In this document: piece after piece, positions 24,046 to 36,600 of the stretch
Layout: each line of letters starts with the position of its first letter
Numbering within the stretch: the stretch's first letter is position 1
NCBI RefSeq assembly: GCF_003473485.1
Contig: NC_053043.1
Location: 10,116,001-10,180,000 of the forward strand
Origin: Medicago truncatula
Lineage: Eukaryota > Streptophyta > Magnoliopsida > Fabales > Fabaceae
Length of the DNA: 64,000 nucleotides
Reading direction: 5' to 3'
Made by a program: the position numbers and the translations under genes
The notes under the pieces: model-generated
Seen by the model: only the letters and a program-made list of their open reading frames with translations
What the model was told of the DNA's origin: nothing
The model's database searches: none

Positions 24046-24912
24046 TACCAAGACTTTTACCATTTTTTATTAAAATTTACTATAAATAATAGTATCCATT
24101 ATAAGTTGATATTGATATGAGTCTACCTAGTTTATGATTTAGTAGTATCTATTTGAATCATTAAATCAGTATCTATTTGAATTCAAGCACCCACATTTGT
24201 AGCACAGTATCTACTAGTTAGTAGAAAGAAAGAAAAAAAACTCAATTTTCTTCATTCCTGAAATCATAACAAGAAATTAAAACTCAATTTTCTACATTTA
24301 GTAGTATCTATTTGATCACAATGTAGCAAAAGTGGAATGAAATTTAATATTTTTCTTGTGCCTTTCTTTTTCTTTCCTTTTCTTGGTACAATTTTCTTGT
24401 GTTTTTCTATTTAAAGGTAAGCATCCACCAAAACTATATATTTAATAACGTTATCTCAATTTGGAATTTGTATACATTCTTGTTGTTAAATTAGTTAATG
24501 GTGTTTACCTTATATAAGCTGAATGGAATTCCAAACATGTCTAGTCCTTGTTCCATGATTGACTTGCCATCATTTTCCTGTGTATTGTTTAATTTCGAAC
24601 CAAAATAGGATGGTTTAACCGGTTGAACCGTGAACCGACATTGTTTACTGTTTGATTATTTGAACAGTTTGATCACAGTTTAGTTCCGATTCGAACTGTT
24701 TAACCAAGTGTTTATGTCATATTGATTGTATTAAGTCATGTAGATGTTATAATATTTGTTTTGTATATGTGTTGCAGTATCCCTTGTATTTCAGTAAATA
24801 TGAATTTTTCTTTTCTTTATACTTGCACATTTAATTAGCATATAACTAGTTTTTTCTCTTGGTGTTTTGGAGTTTCAGTTATGGAGTTTGTTGATATCTG
24901 CTGGAGAACAAG

Positions 24913-27707
24913 ATGTTGCGTTTCTTAAACGGATTGAAACAACTGTGTCTTGCTGTGGTAAATTGGTGTAATACTGAATTGTCGAGCCCGGAGCAGCCGC
25001 CTCCGCATGGTGGTTTTAATAATGCAGAAGAAATTTCGAATGAAACAGTTTGTATGTTATTATCATTGCAATACTTCTTTTCTATTTATGATATCAGCAA
25101 TTTTTTATGGATCCAAATAGCAGTGCGGTCAATCGCACATAGCAGAAAATAACATTCATTTAAGTTTTACTACGCAATAGTTCTACAGCGCCGCTAGTTG
25201 AAAACTTTTTGTACGTGATAGCATATCACGGAACAGCGGTGATTTGTTCAAAATTCTGCTATGCTATAGTGGCGTTATTTAACATCATTGGCAAATAGAC
25301 AATCCGATCGTTCATTAGCATGTATTGAATTTGCTCCAATTACTATGACTTTTTTGCTTCTGTCTGTCTATGTTCTGCTTTGAATCAAATTGCTTGTTTT
25401 TCTGTTTTGATTTTTTTGTGGTGCAATAGAATTTTAGGAAACTCTTGGATAGAAATGAATCTGTATCATAGATTCATACTATCATTATACCATTTTCACT
25501 TGCTAAGCTTCTTGTTAAGGGTTGAATATAATTAACTTGTTTTAGCATCAATGCAGTTACCGTAAGCGATGTTGAAGCTTTGTATGAACTATTTAAGCAG
25601 ATCAGCAGTGCAGTTGTTGACGACGGACTGATCACTAAGGTTAGTAATCCCATATCATGCAACGTTGTTTTGATTCTGATGGTCGTAAACGAATTTTTCA
25701 CTTTTCTTCTATGTAAAAAAATTTGCTTGATTTTATGACTGGTCCTTATTGAAATTAGTTCTTAATATGTGTGCCATATCCACTTTAATTAAATTTTAGA
25801 GACTAAAATCAATATGTTCTATATGTTACATAAAAGAAAAAATATATTTAAACCTTTTTTATGATATTTTTGTGTTCATCTTTTTGGAGTAATGGTGTTC
25901 TTCCTACATCATGAGTATAATCATAAGTGCCCTTACATATGACAGGAAGATTTTCAGTTGGCCTTATTCAAGACAAGCAGTAAACGAAGTTTGTCCGCAG
26001 AAAGGGTATGTAAAAGCTTTGACTTGTGGTTTTGTTTGCAACTTTAAACTTTTCTTCCCAAGTGAAAATGAGAAAAATACAACATGCTATATACATATGA
26101 TATGAACATTGGTAAAAATGTGCTTGTCATTTTCATAATTTTATTCTTTTCAAATTATGTAGGTGTTTGACATGTTTGACACAAATTCCCATGGAGTACT
26201 CAATTTCAAAGAGTTTGCATCTGCTATGTCTATTTTCCATCCAATTGCACCAGTGGATGATAAGATTGAATGTAAGTGTGACAAATATTTTTATCAAGAC
26301 TTTAAACATCTTCTAGTCAACAATTTTTTTTATTAGAAAGGAAAGGCTTTTTGGACATGAATTCCATGCAGTTAGAAAAGCTCGCCGCTACACGTGTTAA
26401 TTGATCTCGGCCATTGACTTGTGATTGGTCGGTTTCTAAATAATCTTTACGTTGATTTAAGATCTGATAGCTGAGATCTATAACAGTGTGAAGCCGTCAC
26501 GCAGTAACCGCGTGGAATCCAGATCCTAATTCATATGCTTGTTGTGATTTCCTAACTTTCCCTTATTACAGTTTTATTCAGACTGTATGATCTCAAACAG
26601 CAAGGATATATTGACAGAGAACAGGTAATTTAATTTCTTTTTATATGGTGTTGCATAAATGGAGTTTCAACCACTCACCTTCTACATTATAACTAGCAAA
26701 CAATGCATTAATGAACTATCTAAAATCATGTTTTAGATTCATGTGCAAGTTTAGTAATTCCATCGATCTTTTCTTCCATGGAGTTTATCTACACCAACAT
26801 GCTTCTTGTATTGGTATTTTTTGATATGCAACTTATAATTTCTTATTTTGTGTATAGTTGAAAGAAATGGTGGTAGCTACTCTATCTGAATCTGGCGTGC
26901 AACTTTCAGATTACGTGATCAATCGCATCATTGACAAGGTGATTTATTCATCTGATAACACTATGCATGTCATATCTTATTATGTTCACAAGTTTAGGCA
27001 AATTGAGAAATTAATTAGTTTTGTATCTTTCTTTTTATGTTAAGTTAATCTACACCATTTATTTTCCTTTTCACTCTTCTTGATAATCTATAGAAAGAAG
27101 AAACATTAACAAACATGCAAAATATGTATAGGTTGGCTTCGAGATTTTTCACAAGCCCAAACCATTATTGTACGATCATAATCTTGTTTGTAGAGCTATT
27201 GCTAACATTTGCTATGATGTTTCAGACATTTGAAGATGCGGACAGAAATCATGATGGGAAGATTGACAAAGAAGAATTCTACAACCTTGCGCTGCGGCAT
27301 CCATCTCTTCTGAAAAATATGTCTCTTCTGTATCTGACGTGAGTTTCTTCTTGTCGCTATTAACGCCATTTCAATTTTTGCAATTCTGACAAATGAGTGA
27401 TGAAAGTCTTGCTAGTATATATATCAGAATGTGTTCACCTTTTTTTAGTTTAAATGTTTCAGACTCTTAAACAAGTCTAAATTGGATAATAGATTTTAAG
27501 GGCTATTTATATAAGACTTGTGCCTAGCTCTAGAATCTAACATCTTGGAAACATGTTAGTTCAACGTTGATTAGCATTTTGTTACCTAGCTCTAGAATCT
27601 AACATCGTACAAATTGTTTTATTTGCAGAGAAATCACAACTAAATTTCCCAGCTTCGTATTTCACTCTCAAGTTGAAGATACTGAAGCAAGTGCACTTTC
27701 TTGCTAG
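24913..27707 (+). CDS. Calcineurin B-like calcium sensor (CBL2/3-type), copy 3 of 3
   Basis: Third tandem CBL gene. Exons: 24913-25051, 25557-25639, 25946-26005, 26163-26271, 26572-26624, 26858-26938, 27226-27338, 27629-27707, giving 238 residues without interruption. EF2 is about 100-111 (with Asn at loop position 9), EF3 137-148 (Gln148 replaces Glu at position 12), EF4 181-192 ([12 protein letters not shown]), FPSF 219-222. The C-terminus is longer than in the sister genes, adding seven residues that end in SALSC because the stop lies further downstream. N-terminal Cys12 and Cys19 are kept, but Cys4 is Phe. Exon 1 carries an extra proline/histidine-rich insert (EQPPPHGG). Expected role is calcium-dependent CIPK activation at a membrane, inferred from family. 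The leader exon and promoter are conserved with copy 2. Confidence 0.9.
25121..25300. repeat. Dispersed AGCGG-rich repeat in intron 1 of CBL copy 3
   Basis: Same family and same intron as 4215-4401 in copy 1, so the insertion predates the duplication that separated these copies. A third, independent member is at 40730-40911. Confidence 0.6.
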
Positions 27708-29059
27708 ATTGATTTTCTTGGTTGCTTGTGAGCTCTGAAAGAATGCTTTGGTTAAGATGAATATATGAACTTTTGTATATATTTTCATTTACATGAATTT
27801 TGCATTTTTTTTTTGGGTAGTTTTGGTTCGTCCATTGAAAATTGGATTTGTTTAATTTTACCTAGAATATTCAAGTGGTTATGGATATAAATTTATTTGA
27901 CATTATATGGTTTGCGAGTGGCTCAAGTAAACTGATAATATGTTTTTTTTTAACCCTCCAATTGGAGATTCTAGAAGAATGACTCCGGTAATTTCTCTAA
28001 TGGAAATTTATTTAACATTAGTCGGTTTTAGATCGAATATCGAGTTTTAAAAAAAAAAGGTAAAAAATTATTTTAGTTGGGTTTCAAAACATGACAAGTG
28101 TAAGCAATTGTGATTGGACCTCATGTGTTTTTCATAAATTGTGACCCTTTTCTATAGATTTGGTTAATTTTAGGAAGACATTAAATATATTTTGCTAAAG
28201 GTTTTTTTGAAAATACATTTAATTACAATAATTTTTGTAAGCTTGTTTATTAATGCAAGCACTTTAATTTCAAAATGCAATAAAAAGCCATATTTGAATC
28301 GTTGCTTTTAAATTTGCTCAAATGAAAAAAGTTTTTTAAACAAAAAAAAAATAATGAAAAAAGTTTTATTGTGACTAAGTGAAGATGATATTTTGGTTAA
28401 AGAAAGGGGTCTTCTTTCTTAGGGAGAGAATCTCTACTACTTCTTGGGTGCTTGCTTAAATTCAAGGTCTTGTTTTTCAGTTTCAAAATTGAAGAGTTTT
28501 AGTACCGTTGATTTTTAAGGTAATTGATCGAACTATACATTTAAAGGGGTTTAGTCTTAAAACTTTCACTCATCAAAAAAAGTACATGCATGTATGTACT
28601 TTTGATGTTTAGTGTTGCTTGTCTTTACTCATTCGGTAGAGGTGGCCTAAAGTTACAAGAAGGAGGAGGAACACAATAACATGATGGTTAGACAAAAACT
28701 ATGGCCTCTTTAGATTCTTAATTCTTTGATTTTTTTTTTTGTTAGCTTATGTTTGATTTATTAAAATTGTTTTCAAAAGGAGTATTAGTTTCCTTTTGAT
28801 TTCGTTGTAATGATTATTTCTCATACTTCCTAAAGTTGTACAAATCAATGTATACTATCTATGTCTTACTCTTGATCATGAGCTATCCAATTAGTATGGC
28901 TGATTGAATTGTGTTATTAGACATCACACTCACCTTCTTCTATGACGCATGTGACATATGACATTTTTAATCTAGCAAACTCCTGAAAATTAGGGGTGAC
29001 AATTTAATTTGTCATCCATCTAATACATCCGATCCACTTATTAATCCATCCAAATTATT
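27708..29059. other. 3' flank of CBL copy 3 and gene-free spacer
   Basis: Collinear with 17056-17600 to about 28400, where the duplicated unit appears to end. Beyond that there is AT-rich sequence with no gene seen. Confidence 0.5.
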
Positions 29060-29136
29060 GTTCCCGTGAACTTAACTTAGCTGATAAAGACAATACATAA
29101 TATATGCATGATCTGAGGTTCAAACCCCGAACACCA

Positions 29137-29169
<33 letters not shown>
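29060..29169 (+). mobile_element. tRNA-derived SINE with long A-tail
   Basis: Starts GTTCCCGTGAACTTAAC, with a B-box-like AGGTTCAAACCCCGAACACC and an A-tail of about 31 bases. Same family as the SINE at 17663. The long uninterrupted A-tail suggests a recent insertion. Confidence 0.75.
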
Positions 29170-29172
<3 letters not shown>

Positions 29173-29790
29173 TCGGTGGATTGGAATAAATCCATCAATT
29201 TCATTATATAAGTAGATCACAATTCATATCCGTTTATATTTTTGAAATATAAATCCATTGGATAAAATCCAACTACTTTATTTATAAAATTAATATATTA
29301 GTTTTTTGACAAAATATTAATTAATTTGATAAATAAAAAACATGAGAATGAAAATTGCATATTTAAATTAATTTAATTTATATTTAAATATATTAATAAC
29401 ATGTTAAAAACTAAAAATTAATTTAATAGAAAAATGAATATTTAATGTGGGTAAACACCGATGGTCAATGGTCATTATTTTTGTGTGAATCGTGTATCAT
29501 CTGTATCCAGCTATGCAAACTAATTTCTCGAGGCAAGTAAGTCATCAATGGTCAATGGTCATTTAATAGTGTATTAAAAAAATGAAATTTTTATGCAAAA
29601 AAAGAACATAATACTTAATGTAATAATTATGTATTTTTAATTGGAGTAAAAATATAAAAGATGGTGGTGAGGTGGTCGTGGTCAACGTTGAAGATCCACT
29701 GTGACTCATCGAAAAACCATGTGTCATCGTGTGTTGTCGGAGCCCGACGTTGACCTAGATGTTGACCGTCTTTATTGACATTTAAAAATC
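29170..29790. other. Gene-free AT-rich stretch
   Basis: Contains the short repeated phrase GTCAATGGTCAT (29463 and 29552). Nothing else recognised. Confidence 0.45.
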
Positions 29791-30054
29791 ATTTATAAAC
29801 ATGTTTTTAGTCTTTGCAAAATCATGAGTTTTCAAGTTTAGTCCCTATAAATTTTAATGGTAATTTTAATCCTTCATAATATTGTAGTTTGTAATAATAG
29901 TCCCTATTTTGAAAACTTTTTACAAAAAAAATGGATATTTTTAGTCCTCCAAAATAGTCCCAATAAAATACAAATATGGACTAAAAGTGAATAAAAAATT
30001 AGGGACTACACTTGAAAGTTTATAATTTTAAAGGGACTAAAAACATATTTAACC
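29791..30054. mobile_element. MITE of the 'TTTTTAGTCCCT' type
   Basis: The left part (ATTTATAAACATGTTTTTAG ... AAGTTTAGTCCCTATAAA) is mirrored by the complement of the right part (TTAGGGACTACACTTGAAAG ... GGGACTAAAAACATATTTAA). Long imperfect TIRs with no coding; a common legume MITE style. TSD not resolved. Confidence 0.6.
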
Positions 30055-31027
30055 GTTATTATTATTAATAATCGATTTATTTAAAAAGATTATAATATTA
30101 AAATAGTTTTAAACTATTTTGGGCTTGTAAAAACAATTGTTTTGAGCACATTGTATCAGGTTGCTCGACCATAAAAAGGTGAATTGTTTTTATCAAAAGG
30201 TGAATTTCTAGTCACTAAGCTGCTTGATAAAAAATAAAATAAAAAATTGGTTTGGTATCAGAATTGGGCTTAGACATCAATTAATTCGCTAAAAATGAAA
30301 TATGATTTTAAAACTCTTTTAAAAAAATCTAATAAAATGAAAAAACGACCCAAAAAATATAATATACTTTAATAGATGAGTTGGATGAATATACACCCAT
30401 TGAAAATATAGTAACGGATGGATTTGATTGGATCTTTTGAAAGAACTTTTAGTTGATTGTTCATGGATTAATGGATTCTTTTGATCTATCGATCTTGTCA
30501 CCCCTAGTTAAAATAGGTTATGTTGATGTATCCATTTAGAAGCCCCTTTTCTATGTTAAAACTCTTACCATTGTAGAGATAACAAGCTTGAACTCTACTA
30601 GATTGAATATCTTCTTTGTGACCAAAGATGTGTTTAACTTGCTATCAAATTGAAAAGTGATTTCTTTATGAAACTATGCTTGTTTGCGATGATCCTTTGT
30701 TGAGTTAAAAACATGTTTTGTATTTGTTCCGGTCTGGGTCAGGGCCCAAACCACGACTTGATCTGCATAACCTCTTCGGAGGTCCAAAATGGTCATCATT
30801 TGGGCATCTACCATGACTACACTAGAATAATTAACTATTGGGGAAATTTGGGTCATCCAACTCGAATTCAATCTTATCTTCTCATAATCTGCCCACATGT
30901 GTCCCTTAAAGATAATTGTCTAGGAAAAGATTCAAAGATCAAAACCCTAAACCTATACTATCCATACTAACTATGAATCATTGTTACATGTACGCACACA
31001 TTTTATCCTTACCTAATAGATTCACAA
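30055..31027. other. Unassigned stretch left of the solo LTR
   Basis: 30710-30970 is less AT-rich and looks like part of an older repeat (…GGCCCAAACCACGACTTG…). No protein family recognised. Together with 32290-32800 it may be an older element split by the LTR, but this is speculative. Confidence 0.35.
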
Positions 31028-32289
31028 TGTAACACCCTGATTATTAATATTAAGATGTTAGTATTATTATTAGATAATATTATTACTATTATTGGATAAT
31101 ATTTGTATTATCGTTATCATTAATATTAATTGCTCGGTAATATTAAATTAAATTATTCGTGGTTATGGATGTTATGATTAATGAGGAAGTAGATGAGTTA
31201 ACTAGTCGGTTAAATAATGTGACAGGAAAATTTTATGAAGAAAATAGTGTTTTTGGCAAGAATAAGAAATTAGAGTGCAAATAGAGGTGCATTAGCAAAA
31301 CTGGTTAGAAAATGGTGTAAGTTATTTAGCGTTTATTGGTGAGAGAAATCTTATTATGGTGTTGATAAACTGGTGAGATATACATTGTATAATGGTATTG
31401 AAATATTGGTGAGATATATGTTGTGAAATGGTGTGAATATTGATGAGACAATCTTATTTATGGTGTTGATTTCTGGTGATGAATTCTTGCTTATTATGTA
31501 TTGGTGAGTGTCCTCATGCATCATATCATTATTAGGACTTTTGGTGATATTGGTGAGTGTATGTTCAGTAACACAACTCTGACATAAAAAAATTAGTGAG
31601 TAGAATTGGTACCATATGCATATAGCTGAATAAAGCGCATTTTGCATATAAAGTGTTGATATTTGGAAATGGTGTGTGTTATGATTGATGTAAGAATGAT
31701 GATGTCGATATTGGTGAGTATTATGAATGTTGATGTCTAAAGTGATGAGTATTATGAATGGTGTACATGAATGTTGACGACTGGAATATTACTATTATTT
31801 GATTATTATTTATGTGCACTAAATATATCTTTTGAATTGTGTTCTCGTACATTTTGTTGTTGTGTGTTTGTGGTACAATTTGTTGTTGTGTGTTTGTGGT
31901 GTCTGTACTCGCGGGAGTACAGATACTCATGTCGAGGAGTTGTAGTTGCGAGGTATTGGAAAGGTGGCGCTGGAATTTTATTTCCTTTATTTTATTATTC
32001 TTGAATAGAAAAACTATGTAGACGAACTACATTGCTCTGATTCTGTAACACTAGGGTTGAGGTGTTTTGTCATCTGCTATATTTTCTTGGAGTTGACTTT
32101 GGAACTATATTTTGATTGACATTGGATCTTGAGAACTTATTATGTTTTGTTGAAGTTGATGGATATTCCGCTGCTTAAATTATGATTTTTGATTTATGAA
32201 AAGGTGAATTGTTGAGTATGTGTAGCACCTATTTAAACAAATATACATTTTTATTTAATAAATAAAAGTCGGAGTTTTAGGGTGTTACA
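31028..32289. mobile_element. Solo LTR, probably Ty3/gypsy
   Basis: A 1262-bp block starting TGTAACACCCTG and ending GGGTGTTACA, the terminal style of many plant gypsy LTRs. No internal region adjoins either end. It contains a duplicated TTGTTGTTGTGTGTTTGTGG near 31855-31898 and a hairpin (CTGTACTCGCGGGAGTACAG near 31904-31923). The flanks do not form a recognisable TSD, so the insertion is old or rearranged. Confidence 0.7.
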
Positions 32290-33344
32290 CATGACACTTA
32301 AAAACTTGAGCGTTTTAGTGTCTTTGCAGGTACACCTCCCTTTGTCCAAGAAGAAGGATGGTGACGAAGGTCCTACACTACGAGGCCATTTAACACCATC
32401 ATCCAGAGATCTTAAGTCTAGGAGGACCAATAGCGACTCCACTGGAGATCAAACCTCATAACCACCTTCCTTATCAAACAAGATCCCATGGTTAACACAT
32501 GCCCTCATTCGGCAATCGTCCACAATGACCTTTTTCCATAAAATGATATGACAGATGGAACCCACTACATCCTCTTCTCCACCTGTGATGAACCACGACA
32601 ACGTCAACCCTGACGTTACGGTGGTGCTTCAATCACGTCGTCCAACTTCAATTGACATTAGAGTGGTAACATCATTCTCATTAGGCTTCCATCTTACACC
32701 AATTATGTCTTAATCGTCACCTCTTATCTTAAGAACAACGATGAACCCAACGAATATTTACGTCCCAACATTGAACAGAGGAGGGTAAGCCAATGACTTT
32801 CTCCATACCTTGCAACCAAGGAACTTCAACAACGATAATGTCCTTTAGAAGAAGAAGATGATGAAGAAGATGAAATTGTTTTGAAATTTAAATTTTTGTG
32901 TTTTATTATGTTTTTAAAAATAATATAAAATAAAATAAAAGTCAAGTGGACATAAAAAATGCAACAAATCACTAAAATATCTTAGTCATCATCACACACC
33001 ATCAAAGTTAACATCACGTGAACGTTTTTGATTAATTTATTAATAGATTCTAGATCAAGGGACTATTTTGTGATTTTATCTAAGTTAGAGACTAATATGC
33101 TAGTGAGGTGCACATCCAATGATCAAAATGACCATTTACCATTTTTGTTAAGAAGAAAGCTTTTTAGGTTGATCTAAACTTTTTTAGAAAAAATAAAATA
33201 AAATACAATAAAATACTGTAGCAAGCAACTACAAGTTAAAAAACAAAAAAAAAAATTATATGAACTTCCTTCAACAAAAAAAAAATTAAATGAATTAAAA
33301 ATGAAAAGACGAAGTTACCCTTACTCTTAGAGGTAAATTTCTAT
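32290..33344. other. Unassigned stretch upstream of NRPD4
   Basis: 32290-32800 is more GC-rich than its surroundings, with short charged ORF pieces but no recognisable domain; a decayed repeat is likely. 32840-33344 is AT-rich and probably contains the promoter of the next gene, without a clear TATA box. Confidence 0.4.
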
Positions 33345-33444
33345 TTTGTTTCATTTCATGCCATTTAATTCATCTCACTCGCACTGTTGTTCTCTTCTGT
33401 TCTCTCTGCGCCTGAGCTCACTGAACACCCTTGACTTCCCTTTG
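33345..33444 (+). promoter_or_regulatory. 5' leader exon of the NRPD4-like gene
   Basis: A pyrimidine-rich leader (CTCACTCGCACTGTTG... TTGACTTCCCTTTG) ends in a GTGAGT donor at 33445. A matching acceptor (TTTTGCAG) ends at 33628, 19 bases before the start codon, giving a 184-bp leader intron. The 5' end is an estimate. Confidence 0.55.
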
Positions 33445-33647
33445 GTGAGTAACCCATCTTCCTGTTCTTCCTTAATTCCATGCATGTCTCATCAAAATCG
33501 TTTCTTTTTGCAAAAAACGCAAAAAAAATCTGAATTTGAAGTAGTGAAACCCTTGAACAAAACTTGTCCTTTTGATCATTTAGGTTGTTTGTTTTTAACT
33601 GCATTGTTGTCTGTTTGAAATTTTGCAGACCTAAGCAAGTTTTGACA

Positions 33648-36600
33648 ATGTCTGACAAAGGAGGAAAGGGTGGTTCTCTGTTGAGTAAAGGTGGTAATTT
33701 TTGGACATTCTTTGCCCTTCATCAAAAGTTTAAATTTTTTTCACTTTTTTCTGTTTTAGGTAAAAAAAAAATTGTTGGGGTTGATATTTTTTGTTAGATT
33801 GTTATGTTGGGTTTCATCATTTAGTTTACTTATGATGTTGGGAAATTCTGGGTTTGTCTAATTTCTTTATAAAAATGTTTTTGACATGAACCTTTGACAC
33901 CGGACACGACACTGATACTTGTACATAGACACCATGGATAGTTTAATTAAATGAAAGTGAAGTTATTGAATGTAACATGTGTTGGTGTCAAACATGATTG
34001 TCTTGAACACTTTGGAGACTATGTCTTAAACCCTAGAAATTATTTCAAAATATTATAATTTTATCAAACGAAGCATCAAAAACTCAAAATTTTGGTCCTC
34101 TGAATTGAGGCTCTGTATTGTCGGTCTGTTTACACAGCTCATTAGCCGGTCTGATGTCAAACACCAGACATGACTTTGATCTGAAATGTTGGTTCTACAT
34201 AGTTTACAACTCCTTTTTATGTCTTTGATTTATTATCCTTTGATTTTCATATGTTGCTTGGTGCCTACAGCTTAGTTTTTCCCCTTCGCTTTGATTACTT
34301 AAGTGAGCTTATGTATTAACAATTTATTATGGATTTTGCTTCTCTAAAGTGAGTAGTTAGTAAAGTGAGAAATTGTTGTTTTAACACACCAGTGTTTAGT
34401 TATGCATGTATGATGCATATATAACAGCTGTTGTTCTCACTGAGATATGTAAGGGGTGCCTTGCAAGCGATGTGCTGTGATCAAGGTCTGAGAAGTAGTG
34501 TTTATGGGGTAAAAGTGTATGAATCTAGGGTTGGTTTATTTATCACTTGTTGTTATTATTCACTTTACACTTGAAAGTGAGAACTTATATTAGAGAAGCT
34601 GATCCAATCTAACGTATGTGTGGGTTGTGTTCATCCTGGATCCTTCAACCAGTAGCACATTGGGGTGCCAATTTATTGGACCATTTGGTGATTTGAATAC
34701 TTATTGTTTTTTTCATGGTAGGAGGGCTAAAGGGGAAAGATGATAGTGCAACAAAATCAGCAAAGGCAAGGAAGGTTCAGTTTTCCGAAGGTTAGCATTA
34801 TAATTCTATTATCTTTGTACTTCTTCTCAGTGGAGTATGCAAGCTTCTTAAACTGAAGACTTTGAGCTACTGATCATGTTTACAACTAGTTGTGCAATCC
34901 CTTCCTGAAATTATTGCTTGGTTGTATATAGGTCTATTTGAATCCAGATCAAACGGTCCAACTTCTGGTGGCAAAGGTAAGACCGTCATTGCCAAAGTTA
35001 TTGTTGTCTTGATTGTTTTGGTGGCTTTGTACTGTGACACAGTCGCTAGTCTTTCAATTGATTGATCATTATCTTCCTGCTTTCTGAGTCCTTTTTTTTT
35101 TCCTGAACTTCTTTTTCCTTCAATTTTCAAGGGGACAAGGTTGCAAATGGTGGAAAGAGTTCTGCTGCAAAAGACCCACATCAATTTGAACATAGAGTTG
35201 ATCAAGGTTGGTGCTTGCATATGTTATCTCTTTATTATTTTCTTTTCCCGTGAATTTATGTAAACCATACTCCCTCCGCCCATATTGTATGACGTTTAAG
35301 GTTGTGGCACACCCCTTATGAAAAGCAATTGATGTACTATTGTGCACTTTATCTCTCTTTTTAAGTAGGTATTTTATCATTTATTGATCAAAAACCACAA
35401 TAATATTCGATAAATGTATGTGCACAAAATTATTTAATGCCTCATTGGAGATGTAAAACGACAATCAAAATGTATTTGCTAAAATGTTACAGTACAGTAT
35501 GGAGGGAGTATATTATTAATTTGTAACTCTATGTGGACGACTCATGTTGTGATTTAGCCATTTAGGTTGCATTACCTGAAACCTGAAGTTATTTCTTATT
35601 GATATCACTATCAGTAACGTTAATTCTCTTTGGGTGGACTTATGCAGAACTACCAGAAAATTTCAAATGCTTGATGGACTGCGAAGCTGCAGTCATGTTA
35701 CAAGGAATCCAAGATCAAATGGTTGCGTTATCAAGAGATCCATCTATCAAAATGCCCGCGTAAGGGAGACACTGAGATTCTTCTCTATTGAAAATAATGC
35801 ATGGGATTTTTAAGGTTTGATATTAAAGTAGAAGATCTATTTCACTGATCCTAACTTTCTTCTTTATTTTCTGCTGTAGATCATTTGACAAGGGGCTGTA
35901 CTATGCCAAAAGCAGCAGCAGCAGCAAGTATTCAAATCCCGAGTCTGTTAGACACACTCTTGAGTATCCTTAATTTTTCAGTTTGCTGTGTGTTTATACT
36001 TTATACATCTGTGTGCTATGGATAAATGACAATATTGGTATGTAATATATTACTCTTCTCTCTTAATCCCTATAAAGATGATCCCTTGACTCAAATATTA
36101 GGCCTCTAATGAATCATGATCTCACCGAGAGCGAGGTATCGGTCTTATTCCAACTACTAACTTCCATTTTTTTTACGTATTATGTAGTTTTCTTGATATC
36201 ATTATCCTCTGCAGATATGTGTGATTGCTAATGTATGCCCAGAAACTGCTGATGAAGTTTTTGCTCTCCTCCCATCATTAAAGGTGTGACATGGAGCATT
36301 TTGTGGTTCTTTTACACACACACACACACACACTCATACATACTTTCATACATAGAGTTGTTTCACTATTGACAAATAAATTACAATTTCTCCAAATAGT
36401 TTGTCGCGTATTACGTCTGTTAAGAGTCTCACATTGAATGAGATTTGACCTGAAAATGTCTTTATAAGTGGGAGGTATCCCTTACCTTACAAGGCGGTTG
36501 TAGGATTGAGTTATGTCCAACCCAAATTTTAAGATGATAGAGCCTATCTCGCATTTGTTAGCCCTGGGCGTGAGGGGATATTAGGAGTTCCACATTTAAT

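Noticed and set aside
30319-30898. Minus-strand ORFs at 30319-30501 and 30674-30898
   Set aside because: No recognisable domain; they lie in decayed repeat-like sequence.
34867-35380. Minus-strand ORFs of 117 and 86 codons
   Set aside because: Antisense to NRPD4 exons and a Stowaway MITE, with no independent support.
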